This document shows, in pieces, positions 1 through 8,823 of a stretch of 64,000 bases of DNA; the stretch's first letter is position 1, and each line of letters starts with the position of its first letter. The notes under the pieces were generated by a model, which searched no databases, was not told the DNA's origin, and saw only the letters and a program-made list of their open reading frames with translations. The translations under genes and the position numbers were made by a program. The DNA comes from Duganella qianjiadongensis (GTDB taxonomy: Bacteria > Pseudomonadota > Gammaproteobacteria > Burkholderiales > Burkholderiaceae_D). The DNA lies in the NCBI RefSeq assembly GCF_009857915.1, contig NZ_WWCM01000019.1, positions 1-64,000 on the forward strand, written 5' to 3'.

Positions 1-173
1 TAACCGGTTCGATCGAGCTGCCAGCCGATAAAGAAATGGTTATGCCAGGCGACAACGTGTCGATCACCGTTAAGCTGATCAACCCGATCGCGATGGAAGA
101 AGGTCTGCGCTTCGCTATCCGCGAAGGCGGCCGTACCGTAGGCGCAGGCGTGGTTGCAAAAATCATCGGCTAA
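1..173 (+). CDS. tuf: Elongation factor Tu, C-terminal fragment
   Basis: The last 56 codons of an EF-Tu gene, cut by the window start; reading frame begins at base 3. The visible residues are the end of the third beta-barrel domain, including the run [20 protein letters not shown] and the ending [15 protein letters not shown], which are characteristic of bacterial EF-Tu. EF-Tu carries aminoacyl-tRNA to the ribosomal A site as a GTP complex. Its position directly before rpsJ fits the usual str operon order (rpsL, rpsG, fusA, tuf) in beta-proteobacteria. Confidence 0.97.
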   Translation, partial: TGSIELPADKEMVMPGDNVSITVKLINPIAMEEGLRFAIREGGRTVGAGVVAKIIG

Positions 174-193
174 TTTTTAGGCGCTGATATCTC

Positions 194-226
194 AGGGTCG
201 ACAAGGTGTGTTACCATGTCGACCCT
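194..226 (+). other. Hairpin between tuf and rpsJ
   Basis: A perfect 10-bp inverted repeat, AGGGTCGACA (194-203) with TGTCGACCCT (217-226), encloses a 13-base loop that can pair further (GGT with ACC). Only three Ts follow, so it is a poor intrinsic terminator. It may be an mRNA processing or attenuation point separating tuf from rpsJ. Function is inferred. Confidence 0.5.
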
Positions 227-298
227 TTGTGCTGTATCCCGTTCTTTTTAAATTGCTGGCGCTACAAAGTTGCCAGTTCGCTCTTTTAGGAAAACATC

Positions 299-616
299 AT
301 GTCCGCACCAAACCAGAAAATCCGTATCCGTCTGAAAGCTTTCGATTACAAACTGATCGACCAGTCGGCTCTGGAAATCGTTGACACTGCCAAGCGCACC
401 GGCGCTGTGGTCAAAGGCCCAGTTCCTCTGCCTACCCGCATCCAGCGTTACGACGTTCTGCGTTCGCCACACGTCAACAAGACCTCGCGCGACCAGTTCG
501 AAATCCGTACCCACCAGCGTCTGATGGACATCGTTGATCCAACCGACAAAACCGTGGACGCACTGATGAAGCTGGACCTGCCAGCTGGCGTTGACGTCGA
601 AATCAAACTGCAATAA
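299..616 (+). CDS. rpsJ: 30S ribosomal protein S10
   Basis: A 105-residue protein matching S10 along its whole length ([14 protein letters not shown] near the start, [20 protein letters not shown] near the end). S10 sits in the head of the 30S subunit and, as NusE, joins transcription antitermination complexes. The ATG follows TTTAGGAAAACATC, giving an AGGA ribosome site. In most bacteria rplC follows within the same transcript; here a strong terminator and two receptor genes intervene, so rpsJ is transcriptionally grouped with tuf rather than with the rest of the S10 operon. Confidence 0.98.
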   Translation: MSAPNQKIRIRLKAFDYKLIDQSALEIVDTAKRTGAVVKGPVPLPTRIQRYDVLRSPHVNKTSRDQFEIRTHQRLMDIVDPTDKTVDALMKLDLPAGVDVEIKLQ

Positions 617-653
617 TTCCCGCTATAGCCGCCTGCGGGCGGCGTGGCCGCAA

Positions 654-697
654 GGGCCGGAAGCGCATGATCAGCATGCACTTCCGGCCCTTTTTTT
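654..697 (+). terminator. Intrinsic terminator after rpsJ
   Basis: GGGCCGGAAG (654-663) pairs perfectly with CTTCCGGCCC (681-690). An inner GCATG/CATGC extends the stem, and seven Ts follow at 691-697. This is a strong Rho-independent terminator and should end the tuf-rpsJ transcript. Confidence 0.9.
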
Positions 698-729
698 ACT
701 TTTGGTTATGTTCCATCGATCTACACATG

Positions 730-754
730 CGTAACAAAATGTTACGAATATAAT
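730..754 (+). promoter_or_regulatory. Palindromic operator and -10 box before receptor 1
   Basis: The sequence CGTAACA-AAA-TGTTACG (730-746) is a perfect 17-base palindrome. It lies just upstream of a perfect TATAAT at 749-754, in the place of the -35 to -10 spacer. No good -35 hexamer is visible at 17-18 bases, as is common for activated or tightly repressed promoters. The layout suggests a dimeric regulator controls the receptor; which one is unknown. Confidence 0.55.
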
Positions 755-932
755 TCTGAAAAACAACGGATGTTTAGTTAATTGAAGGGTATTTTGCGTT
801 TGAGCACTTTTTGTCTTTCTTTTTTGCCCATGTTGTGAGAAATTCCAAGGCTGCGTTAAAAAAAGATCTAGGCCGTCGTGATCCGGCGTCACTGTCCAAC
901 GCACAGTTTGTAACTACCACTCGGGAAAAGAC

Positions 933-3737
933 GTGAAAAATCCAACCATGAAAAAGAATGCGATCTCGATCGCATTAGCTCTCGCTTTCGCTCCAGCTGT
1001 CTACGCGCAGGACGCCGCTCCGGCCGAACCTAAGATCCAGCGTGTGGAAATCACCGGTTCCAGCATCAAACGCACCGACAGCGAAACCGCTGCTTCCGTG
1101 CAAGTGCTGTCGCGCAAGGACATCGAGCGCACCGGCGAGCACACCGTGCTGGGTCTGCTGACCTCGACCGCTGCCATCTCCACCAACATCAACTCGTCGA
1201 CCTCGAGCTCGGGCAGCTTCGCTACCGGTTCGTCGGGCGTTTCGATGCGCGGTCTGGGCAAGGTATCGACTCTGGTACTGGTCAATGGCCGCCGTATCGC
1301 TCCTTACGGTCTGGCGGACGGCGCGCAAGAAAACTTCACCAATCTGGACGCTATCGCGACCGACGCGATCGAGCGCATCGAGATCCTGAAAGATGGCGCT
1401 TCCGCTATCTACGGTTCCGACGCGATTGCCGGCGTTATCAACATCATCCTGCGTAAAGACTACCAGGGCGGTAAAGTACAGGTTAACTACGAAGCCACCG
1501 ACGGTTTCGCCGACCGCCGCAACCGCAGCGTTTCGGCCATCTACGGCTTTGGCGATCTGGAAGAAAACGGCTTCAACACCTACCTGACCTTCGAAGGCTA
1601 CAAGCGCGACGGTTACACCCAGGGTGAGCTGGCCAGCCGCTACCCGGACTGGCACCGTGCCACCCCGGGCCGTTCGACCTGGGATGCCAAGAGCACCTTC
1701 TCGCCAACCGGTAACTACTTCCTGAGCTCGACCAATATCGTCGCTGCGCCAGGCTGCCCGGCAACGTCGATCGACCCGGCCGACAAGCTGTGCAAATTCG
1801 ACGTGCTGCAGTACACCGGCCTGACCACCAACAACAAGCGCTACGCTGCTGCCAGCAACACCCGCTTCAAGATCGGCCGCGATATCGAAGCTAACTTCGA
1901 AATCACCACCGCCGGCGCCAACAACGACTACATCGTTGCGCCTTTCAACGCCAGCAACGGTAGCACCACCACCTCGACCAGCGTGTGGTACAACGCTCTG
2001 GCCGGCAAAATGGTTGGTCCTTTCAGCTATCCTAAACTGCCAGTTGGCAACAACGGCAATCCATACACCTTCCCGGTGGAATACCGTGCGCGTCTGATGG
2101 ATACCGGCAACGGCTTCAACTTCAACCGCACCGAATCGGATCAGAGCCGCTTCATGCTGGCCCTGAACGGCACCGTCGGTAACTTCGACTGGAAATCGGC
2201 GGTAGGCCACATGACCTCGAGCGCCACCAAAGCCACCCGCGCTGTCAGCGCCAAAGGCTACACCGACGCCATCGTCAACAACACCTACAAGTTCGGCCAG
2301 AAGAATGACGTAGCGCTGCTGAACCAGATGTTCCCTATCCGTACCACCGAAGGCGAAGCGAAGATCGAATTCATCGACGCGACCGTTACCGGCGAAGTGA
2401 TGCAACTGCCAGCCGGTCCGCTGAGCATCGCCGTGGGTACCGACATTCGTCGTAACTCCTACGAAATGAAGAGCTCGGACAACGTGCTGGGCGGTGAACT
2501 GGTAGGCGTATTCGGCCTGCAGGTGAAAGACCGTCAGAGCCAGTACGCCGTATTCACCGAAGCCACCATCCCGGTGGTGAAGAAGGTGGAACTGAGCGCT
2601 GCTCTGCGTGCCGACAAAACCAGCGGCGCCGAAGCTCACCTGTCGCCTAAACTGGGCGCCAAAGTGCAAGCGCTGGACTCGCTGCTGCTGCGTGCTACCG
2701 CTGCCGGTGGTTTCCGTGCGCCTAACATCGTCGAAACCGGTAACGGTCTGGGTCGTAGCTCGGTCGCGACCAGCGTGGTCGACCAGCGCCGTTGCCCTAT
2801 CGCTTCGGAACTGAACAACATCATTCAGAAATCCAGCGCGACCGCATCCGACAAAGCGCTGGCCAACAGCTATCGTAACAATGACTGCCTGTCCTCGCTG
2901 CCTAGCTTCGTCTCGGCCAATCCTGACCTGAAACCGGAAACCTCGCGTTCCTACACTCTGGGGCTGGTGCTGGAACCGATCAAGAACTGGACGCTGGCAC
3001 TCGATTACTACAACATCGAGCGTAAAGACGAGATCGGCACCCGTGCCGTGGGCGACATTCTGAAGAACGAAGCAGCACTGCCAGCCGGCCAGCTGATCCG
3101 TATCGACAATACCGCCACCGACAACGAGTTCCTGGCACTGGTACGTAAATACGCACCGGGCACCACCACCAGCTTCCAGGGCATCGGCAAGCTGGGCATG
3201 GTGTACAACCCATACGTCAACTCGGGCAAAACCCGCGCATCGGGCTTCGACTTCGACGCATCGGGCAAGTTCAAGATCGCCAACGTGGGTGATGTAGCCC
3301 TGAAACTGGATGGTACCTATGCACTGAAATACCAGCAGTTCATCGTGGCTGACAATGCCTACGGCATCAACATGGCCGGTAACTACGACGGTGGTCCACG
3401 TCTGCGCATGAAACTGCGCGGTTCGCTGAACACGGGTAAAGTCGATCAGGGCTTCACCCTGAACTACCGTGGTGCCTGGAGCCCGAACAGCGACGACGCA
3501 CCAACCTACTGCGTGACCAACAAGGTTGCTGCTGACCAGATGGCCGCTTGCGGTAAAGTGCGTGCCTACACCACGGTTGATTACAACCTGGCTTACACCA
3601 TGAGCAAAAACGTCAAGCTGAGCGCGTATATCTACAACCTGCTGAACCAGGATACGCCAGTCAACTACCGTGATGGCATCACCGCCAACAACATGCTGTT
3701 CCGTTCCTTCGGCCTGAGCGCTGCTTACACCTTCTAA
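933..3737 (+). CDS. TonB-dependent outer membrane receptor 1
   Basis: A 934-residue outer-membrane receptor that would take up a ligand using energy from TonB. It has a signal peptide (about residues 1-25, ending AVYAQ), a TonB-box-like stretch near QRVEITG, a plug domain (about 40-175) with the motifs VLVNGRRIAPYG and IEILKDGASAIYGSDAIAG, and a 22-strand-type barrel ending in the aromatic signature AYTF. Cysteine pairs in predicted surface loops fit disulfide-stabilised loops. GTG 933 is chosen because GGGA precedes it; ATG 948 is an alternative. Codons such as CGT, GGT, ACC and CTG are used as heavily as in the ribosomal genes, suggesting high expression. Ligand unknown; sugar, peptide or siderophore cannot be told apart by eye. 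Confidence 0.93.
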   Translation: MKNPTMKKNAISIALALAFAPAVYAQDAAPAEPKIQRVEITGSSIKRTDSETAASVQVLSRKDIERTGEHTVLGLLTSTAAISTNINSSTSSSGSFATGSSGVSMRGLGKVSTLVLVNGRRIAPYGLADGAQENFTNLDAIATDAIERIEILKDGASAIYGSDAIAGVINIILRKDYQGGKVQVNYEATDGFADRRNRSVSAIYGFGDLEENGFNTYLTFEGYKRDGYTQGELASRYPDWHRATPGRSTWDAKSTFSPTGNYFLSSTNIVAAPGCPATSIDPADKLCKFDVLQYTGLTTNNKRYAAASNTRFKIGRDIEANFEITTAGANNDYIVAPFNASNGSTTTSTSVWYNALAGKMVGPFSYPKLPVGNNGNPYTFPVEYRARLMDTGNGFNFNRTESDQSRFMLALNGTVGNFDWKSAVGHMTSSATKATRAVSAKGYTDAIVNNTYKFGQKNDVALLNQMFPIRTTEGEAKIEFIDATVTGEVMQLPAGPLSIAVGTDIRRNSYEMKSSDNVLGGELVGVFGLQVKDRQSQYAVFTEATIPVVKKVELSAALRADKTSGAEAHLSPKLGAKVQALDSLLLRATAAGGFRAPNIVETGNGLGRSSVATSVVDQRRCPIASELNNIIQKSSATASDKALANSYRNNDCLSSLPSFVSANPDLKPETSRSYTLGLVLEPIKNWTLALDYYNIERKDEIGTRAVGDILKNEAALPAGQLIRIDNTATDNEFLALVRKYAPGTTTSFQGIGKLGMVYNPYVNSGKTRASGFDFDASGKFKIANVGDVALKLDGTYALKYQQFIVADNAYGINMAGNYDGGPRLRMKLRGSLNTGKVDQGFTLNYRGAWSPNSDDAPTYCVTNKVAADQMAACGKVRAYTTVDYNLAYTMSKNVKLSAYIYNLLNQDTPVNYRDGITANNMLFRSFGLSAAYTF

Positions 3738-4036
3738 GCATTGCTCCTGACCCGGCCCTGAGGGCCGGGTAACACTTGCGACACCCTGTCCGCCTTGCGC
3801 GGCCGGGGTGTTTTTTTTTCGCCAGTGGCTAAACGCTGCTGGGGACAGAGTTGCGCAAACAATACAGGAAACCCTTACATCTTCATTTTATTAGCAAATT
3901 AGGAAATCTTTCTTTTCATGAAATTCTGAATGTGCGAAATTGGAGGCCTACCAAGGAATACTTCGCAAGGCAACCCGCTTTACGAACTTTTGCGTAGATT
4001 TACAAATATCTGCTAAGAAAAACAGAGGGAGGTACT
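3738..4036. other. Intergenic region between the two receptors
   Basis: After the receptor 1 terminator there are about 215 bases, AT-rich from 3880 on, leading to receptor 2. A possible stem is TGCGAA (3933-3938) with TTCGCA (3962-3967) enclosing TTGG/CCAA. No convincing promoter hexamers were found, and the palindrome seen before receptor 1 is absent. Confidence 0.5.
3750..3819 (+). terminator. Double hairpin terminator after receptor 1
   Basis: The first hairpin is a near-perfect palindrome (3750-3770, ACCCGGCCCT with AGGGCCGGGT). The second (3781-3810, outer ACACCC with GGGTGT and inner CCGC/GCGG) runs straight into nine Ts at 3811-3819. Together they should stop transcription before receptor 2. 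Confidence 0.85.
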
Positions 4037-6931
4037 TTGAAACACCATCCATTGAGCAAACGCAGTGCCATCGCCGTGGCCCTGACGCTGGCTTACACAC
4101 CCGCTATTTATGCCCAGCAAACTTCCGGCAAGGAAGTGGAAACCGTCTACGTTACCGGCTCGAATCTGAAGCGCGTCGGCAAGGAAGGCGAGTCGCCAGT
4201 GCAGGTGATTACCGCGCTCGATATCAAGGCCAGTGGCGCTGCTACCGTGGCCGAGCTGATGCGCACCGTGCCATCCATGGGCACCGACAACAATTACGAC
4301 ACCAATGACGGCGGCTTCTCGCGCGGCGTCTCTACCGCCTCGCTGCGCGGCCTGTCGTCGACGTCGACGCTGATACTGCTCAATGGCCGCCGCATGACGC
4401 CGTCGGCCTACGCCGACCCCAACGATGGCAATTCCACGCTGTACGATCTGAACAGCATTCCCCTGTCGGCGCTGGACCGGGTCGAGATCCTCAAGGATGG
4501 CGCTTCGGCTGTGTATGGTTCCGACGCCATCGGCGGGGTAATCAACTTCATCACTAAGAACAATTATGAAGGCGTGCAGGTGGGTGTGCGTGCCGGCGCC
4601 AATGACGACGGCAACTTCGGCAAACGCGGCGCCAGCCTGTTCTGGGGCAAGGGCGATATCGACAAGGATGGTTACAACGTCTTTATTGCGGCCGACGTGT
4701 CCAAGCGTGACCGCGTCAAGCGCGCCGACGCGACAGACATTCAGGTTGATCAGTACAAGATCCTGAATGGCCGCTTTGCCACCCCATATGGCAGCACCGT
4801 TTCCGCTAGCCCCTCGTTCTATCGTGAAAGAACACCCGGCTCGAACAACTTCGGTGTAGCGCAGTCCGAAGCTGCTACCCGTCTGATTACGCGGACCAAT
4901 TGCGACCCGTCGCAGCAACTGGTGGGCAGCACGGCCATGGGCCTGTCGCCGCGCAGCGTGTTCATCGGCCGTACCTTCTGTAACTACGACACCACCAAGT
5001 TCCTCGAAGCCCAGAGTGCCGGCAACGACGAGAATGTGATGAGCCGCGCCGTGCTCAAACTGGGCGCCAACACCCGCGCCTTTGCCGAAGTGGCGTTCAG
5101 CCGCACCGAGCGTAACTACACGGGTGCGCCGATTACGCTGGGCCAGTCCTCGGTGACCAACTTTACCGCAACCGGCGTGGCCGATCCCTTCCAGGTCATT
5201 CTGCCGATCGGCCATCCGGACAATCCCTTCCCGACGGCGCGCGCTTCGGTCGGCTACCGCTTCGAAAACCTCCAGGGCGGCACCCAGAACATCAACAAGG
5301 GTATCCGCACACTGGTCGGTCTGGAAGGCACCTGGTCGGGCTGGGACTGGAATACCGGTCTGCTGTGGAATCAGTCGCAGAAAAACGATGTGACCTATGG
5401 CCGTCTGTACCTGCCGACCCTGCGCAAGCTCAATACCGGCACTTCGCTCGCTGCGCTGGCCGCCGACCCGACCCTGTCGCACGACGTAGTCAGCGACAAC
5501 AAGGCCTCCATCCTGCAGTGGGATGCCAAGGTGAATACCGAGTTCGGCGCGCTGCCGGGCGGTCCGATGGCACTGGCGCTGGGTACCGAAGTACGCCGCG
5601 AGAAGATCAATCTGAATCCGGATCCGCTGGTCGCTTCCGGCCAGATCTATGGCCTGGCCAATACCGTGATCGATGGCCAGCGCGACGTCAAATCGGCCTT
5701 CGTCGAATTGCGTACGCCGGTGCTGAAAAATCTGGAATTCGATTTTGCCGGCCGTCTGGATAAATACCCCGACATCAAGACCAACTTCGTGCCTAAAGTG
5801 GGCGGCAAATGGACCGTGGCCGATTCCGTGGCCGTGCGCGGTACCTATGCACGCGGCTTCCGCGCGCCGGGTCTGACCCAGGTAACGCCCGGTGGTGCCC
5901 AGTTCTTCCTGAACAACATCTGGGACCGCCGTCGTTGCGAAGCGGACAACGTTACGCCGAAAAATGGCGCGACCGAAGTCGATTGCAACAAATCCGCTGC
6001 CGGTACCGGTGGTGCCAATCCGGATCTGGTGCCGGAAAAATCCAAGAGCTACTCGATCGGTCTGGTCATTTCGCCGACCTCGAATCTGGACATGACCATC
6101 GATATGTGGCGTATCCGTAAGACCGGCGAAGTGATACTGGGCTCGGCCTTCGACGCGCTGAAGAACGAGGACCGCAATCCCGGCAACGTTATCCGCGACC
6201 CTAATCCGGTCAACTGGGTGACCGACTCCAAGGGCAACGTGATTCCGAACTCGGGTCCGCTGCTGATGGTCAAAGAGCCATGGATCAATCAGGGTGCTTC
6301 GGAAGTGCGCGGTATCGATCTGGAAGTGCGTCACCGTAAGAATCTGGGCGACTGGGGGACCTTCAATACCAAGCTATCTTCCACCTATATGTCGCACTAT
6401 TCGATCGCGGCGCATGATGGCGACATCGAGCACAATCTGGCAGGCAGCAGTGCCGGCATTACCGACTGGGCGATCAGCAGCGGTCTGGATCTGCCACGCT
6501 GGAAGAGCAATCTGACGGCTACCTGGAGCCGCGGCGATCATGCACTGACGGCCACCGTCAACTACATCGGCCCAGTATCGCTGCTGCGCCGTTATGATGG
6601 TACCGACACCTTTGCCCAGCCGTTCTGCCACTATGGCACACCGAAGCCGACCGATGCCGAACCGGATCGTGACGCTACCGTGCCGCTGTACGAGGCGTAC
6701 TTCCCTGACTGCGCCGTCAATAGCTGGACCACGGTGGGTCTGGGCTATAGCTACACGGGCTTCAAGAACCTGTCGCTCAGCTTCAATATCCAGAATCTGT
6801 TCGACACCAAAGCACCGTATGATCCGCGCTATGGCGTAAGCACGGCAGCGAGCCCGCTGCAAGGCTATAACGAAGGTCTGCATAACAACCAGGGCCGCTA
6901 CTTCACCTTTAGCGCCAACTACACCTTCTAA
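4037..6931 (+). CDS. TonB-dependent outer membrane receptor 2
   Basis: A 964-residue receptor of the same family as its upstream neighbour, probably an old tandem duplicate: both share the plug motifs LNGRRM/VNGRRI and EILKDGASA.YGSDAI. It has a signal peptide (about 1-26, ending AIYAQQ), a TonB-box-like ETVYVTG, the plug (about 35-180), and a barrel ending ANYTF. The start is TTG at 4037, supported by GAGGGAGG five bases upstream. Codon use is less biased than in receptor 1, suggesting lower expression. Specificity cannot be assigned. It is flanked by terminators on both sides and is probably its own transcription unit. Confidence 0.93.
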   Translation: MKHHPLSKRSAIAVALTLAYTPAIYAQQTSGKEVETVYVTGSNLKRVGKEGESPVQVITALDIKASGAATVAELMRTVPSMGTDNNYDTNDGGFSRGVSTASLRGLSSTSTLILLNGRRMTPSAYADPNDGNSTLYDLNSIPLSALDRVEILKDGASAVYGSDAIGGVINFITKNNYEGVQVGVRAGANDDGNFGKRGASLFWGKGDIDKDGYNVFIAADVSKRDRVKRADATDIQVDQYKILNGRFATPYGSTVSASPSFYRERTPGSNNFGVAQSEAATRLITRTNCDPSQQLVGSTAMGLSPRSVFIGRTFCNYDTTKFLEAQSAGNDENVMSRAVLKLGANTRAFAEVAFSRTERNYTGAPITLGQSSVTNFTATGVADPFQVILPIGHPDNPFPTARASVGYRFENLQGGTQNINKGIRTLVGLEGTWSGWDWNTGLLWNQSQKNDVTYGRLYLPTLRKLNTGTSLAALAADPTLSHDVVSDNKASILQWDAKVNTEFGALPGGPMALALGTEVRREKINLNPDPLVASGQIYGLANTVIDGQRDVKSAFVELRTPVLKNLEFDFAGRLDKYPDIKTNFVPKVGGKWTVADSVAVRGTYARGFRAPGLTQVTPGGAQFFLNNIWDRRRCEADNVTPKNGATEVDCNKSAAGTGGANPDLVPEKSKSYSIGLVISPTSNLDMTIDMWRIRKTGEVILGSAFDALKNEDRNPGNVIRDPNPVNWVTDSKGNVIPNSGPLLMVKEPWINQGASEVRGIDLEVRHRKNLGDWGTFNTKLSSTYMSHYSIAAHDGDIEHNLAGSSAGITDWAISSGLDLPRWKSNLTATWSRGDHALTATVNYIGPVSLLRRYDGTDTFAQPFCHYGTPKPTDAEPDRDATVPLYEAYFPDCAVNSWTTVGLGYSYTGFKNLSLSFNIQNLFDTKAPYDPRYGVSTAASPLQGYNEGLHNNQGRYFTFSANYTF

Positions 6932-6940
6932 GCCGTGCCG

Positions 6941-6999
6941 GACCGGCAGTCAGCCGGTCTGTTGCAGCTCAAAAACAGCGCCCGCAAGGCGCTGTTTTT
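6941..6999 (+). terminator. Terminator after receptor 2
   Basis: A small hairpin GACCGGC/GCCGGTC (6941-6959) is followed by AAAACAGCGC (6972-6981) pairing with GCGCTGTTTT (6989-6998), which ends in a T run. The A-stem/T-tail form can work in both directions. Confidence 0.85.
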
Positions 7000-7105
7000 C
7001 TTTCCGCAGAGGAGGGCGCCAGCCCGCAGCTATGCTGGTTCCGGCAATCTTTCCCCTGTTTCGGCTGCGCCTGCAAGAAAACCCGACATACCTCGTATTA
7101 AGTTG

Positions 7106-7134
7106 TTGCGTCAAGGGTCTTTTCGCGCTAAACT
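7106..7134 (+). promoter_or_regulatory. Candidate sigma-70 promoter for the rplC operon
   Basis: TTGCGT (7106-7111) and TAAACT (7129-7134) are separated by exactly 17 bases. This is the best match to a housekeeping promoter in the region. It is needed because the S10 operon is cut off from rpsJ by three upstream terminators. Confidence 0.55.
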
Positions 7135-7231
7135 AGCCGGCTTCGGTATGGATATGTCTTTTTTATTGGTCCGTACTTATTTTAGTAGTTAAACAAAGCC
7201 CCGCCCAATCGTAGGTGGGAATGGAGAAAAA

Positions 7232-7888
7232 ATGAGCCTAGGCCTCCTCGGTCGCAAGGTTGGTATGATGCGCATCTTCACCGATGACGGGGATTCGATC
7301 CCAGTCACCGTGTTGGACGTATCGAACAACCGTGTTGCGCAAATCAAAACGCCTGAAACGGATGGTTACTCCGCTGTTCAGGTTGCATTCGGTCAACGTC
7401 GCGCTTCCCGCGTGACCAAAGCCGTCGCTGGTCACCACGCCAAAGCTGGCGTTGAAGCCGGTACCACGCTGAAAGAATTCCGCATTGACGTTACCAAAGC
7501 TGCTGAACTGAAAGCTGGCGACACCGTTGCCGTTTCGCTGTTCGAAGTTGGTCAGAAAGTTGACGTGCAAGGCGTATCGATCGGTAAGGGTTACGCTGGT
7601 ACCATCAAGCGTCACAACTTTGCTTCGGGTCGTCAGACCCACGGTAACTCCCGTTCGCACAACGTACCAGGTTCCATCGGTATGGCGCAGGATCCAGGTC
7701 GCGTATTCCCTGGTAAGCGCATGACCGGTCACCTCGGTGACGTAACCTGCACCGTGCAGAACCTCGAAATCGCCCGTATCGATGCCGACCGTCAGCTGCT
7801 GCTGGTCAAAGGCGCGATCCCAGGCGCGAAAAACGGCCAGGTTGTCGTGTCGCCTGCTGTCAAAGTTAAAGCAAAGAAGGGAGCTTAA
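7232..7888 (+). CDS. rplC: 50S ribosomal protein L3
   Basis: A 218-residue L3, beginning [16 protein letters not shown] and holding the conserved central loop [15 protein letters not shown] that reaches toward the peptidyl transferase centre. It is an early 50S assembly protein binding 23S rRNA. The start has TGGAGAA upstream. It opens the truncated S10 operon here; rplD follows after three bases. Confidence 0.98.
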   Translation: MSLGLLGRKVGMMRIFTDDGDSIPVTVLDVSNNRVAQIKTPETDGYSAVQVAFGQRRASRVTKAVAGHHAKAGVEAGTTLKEFRIDVTKAAELKAGDTVAVSLFEVGQKVDVQGVSIGKGYAGTIKRHNFASGRQTHGNSRSHNVPGSIGMAQDPGRVFPGKRMTGHLGDVTCTVQNLEIARIDADRQLLLVKGAIPGAKNGQVVVSPAVKVKAKKGA

Positions 7889-7891
7889 ACG

Positions 7892-8512
7892 ATGGAACTC
7901 AAGCTCTTGAACGCACAAGGTCAAGCCGCCTCTAACGTTGCTGCCGCCGACACCGTCTTCGGCCGTGACTACAACGAAGCCCTGATCCACCAGATCGTCG
8001 TTGCTTACCAAGCCAATGCTCGTAGCGGCAACCGCAAGCAGAAAGACCGTGAAGAAGTACACCACACGACCAAGAAGCCATGGCGCCAAAAAGGTACCGG
8101 CCGTGCTCGTGCTGGTATGTCGTCGTCGCCACTGTGGCGCGGCGGTGGTCGCATCTTCCCGAACTCGCCTGACGAGAACTTCACCCACAAAGTGAACAAG
8201 AAGATGTACCGCGCCGGCCTGTGCTCGATCCTGTCGCAACTGGCTCGCGAAGACCGTCTGACCGTTATCGAAGATCTGACCATCGAAGCTCCAAAGACCA
8301 AGCTGCTGTCGCAAAAGCTGACCGGCATGGGCTTTGACTCGGTACTGATCATCACCGACACCGCCAACGAAAACCTGGAACTGGCTTCGCGCAATCTGCC
8401 GAACGTTCTGGTCGTTGAACCACGTCACGCAGATCCAATGTCCCTGGTGTTCTACAAGAAGATCCTGGTCACCAAAGCTGCACTGGCTAAGATTGAGGAG
8501 ATGCTGGCATGA
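7892..8512 (+). CDS. rplD: 50S ribosomal protein L4
   Basis: A 206-residue L4. The extended loop rich in basic residues ([15 protein letters not shown]) lines the peptide exit tunnel. In gamma-proteobacteria L4 represses its own S10 operon through a leader upstream of rpsJ; that mechanism could not cover rpsJ here because rpsJ is split off. The stop overlaps the rplW start (ATGA). Confidence 0.98.
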   Translation: MELKLLNAQGQAASNVAAADTVFGRDYNEALIHQIVVAYQANARSGNRKQKDREEVHHTTKKPWRQKGTGRARAGMSSSPLWRGGGRIFPNSPDENFTHKVNKKMYRAGLCSILSQLAREDRLTVIEDLTIEAPKTKLLSQKLTGMGFDSVLIITDTANENLELASRNLPNVLVVEPRHADPMSLVFYKKILVTKAALAKIEEMLA

Positions 8513-8823
8513 GCGCATTGAAATTTAGCGAAGAGCGCCTGATGAAGGTGCTGGTGGCTCCGGTCATTTCCGAGAAGGCCACCATGGTCGCGGAAAAGAA
8601 CGAGCAGATCGTGTTCCGTGTTAGCACCGATGCGACCAAGCCAGAAATCAAAGCCGCTGTTGAACTGCTGTTCAAAGTGGAAGTGGAATCGGTGCAGACC
8701 GTCAACCGCGAAGGTAAGCAGAAGCGTTCCGGTGCTCACATCGGCCGCCGCAACCATACCAAGCGCGCTTTCGTGTGCCTGAAACCTGGCCAGGAAATCA
8801 ATTTCTCCGAGGAGGCTAAATAA
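8509..8823 (+). CDS. rplW: 50S ribosomal protein L23
   Basis: A 104-residue L23 with the typical start region [16 protein letters not shown]. It sits at the exit of the peptide tunnel and docks trigger factor and the signal recognition particle. It overlaps rplD by four bases and rplB by one, indicating translational coupling. Confidence 0.98.
   Translation: MSALKFSEERLMKVLVAPVISEKATMVAEKNEQIVFRVSTDATKPEIKAAVELLFKVEVESVQTVNREGKQKRSGAHIGRRNHTKRAFVCLKPGQEINFSEEAK

Larger units (their letters stand above)
617..932. other. Intergenic region, rpsJ to first TonB receptor
   Basis: These 316 bases hold no gene. They contain the rpsJ terminator (654-697), a palindrome next to a consensus -10 box (730-754), and then about 175 bases of untranslated leader to the receptor start. 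The leader has AT-rich and pyrimidine-rich stretches; no known riboswitch was recognised. Confidence 0.7.
6932..7231. other. Intergenic region, receptor 2 to rplC
   Basis: These 300 bases contain the receptor 2 terminator, a candidate promoter (7106-7134) and a leader of about 90 bases. A CCCGCC/GGTGGG hairpin (about 7202-7219) lies just before the rplC ribosome site and could take part in autoregulation of the ribosomal operon. An 85-codon open frame here runs across the terminator and is not considered a gene. Confidence 0.6.

Noticed and set aside
3940-4308. A 122-codon frame overlapping the start of receptor 2
   Set aside because: It is in another frame from the receptor, whose signal peptide and ribosome site are clear.
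4013-6334. A 773-codon minus-strand frame opposite receptor 2, and a similar one at 975-2669 opposite receptor 1
   Set aside because: Antisense shadows of real receptor genes; no ribosome site or recognisable motif.
6935-7192. An 85-codon frame between receptor 2 and rplC
   Set aside because: It reads through the terminator hairpin and the rplC promoter and resembles no protein.
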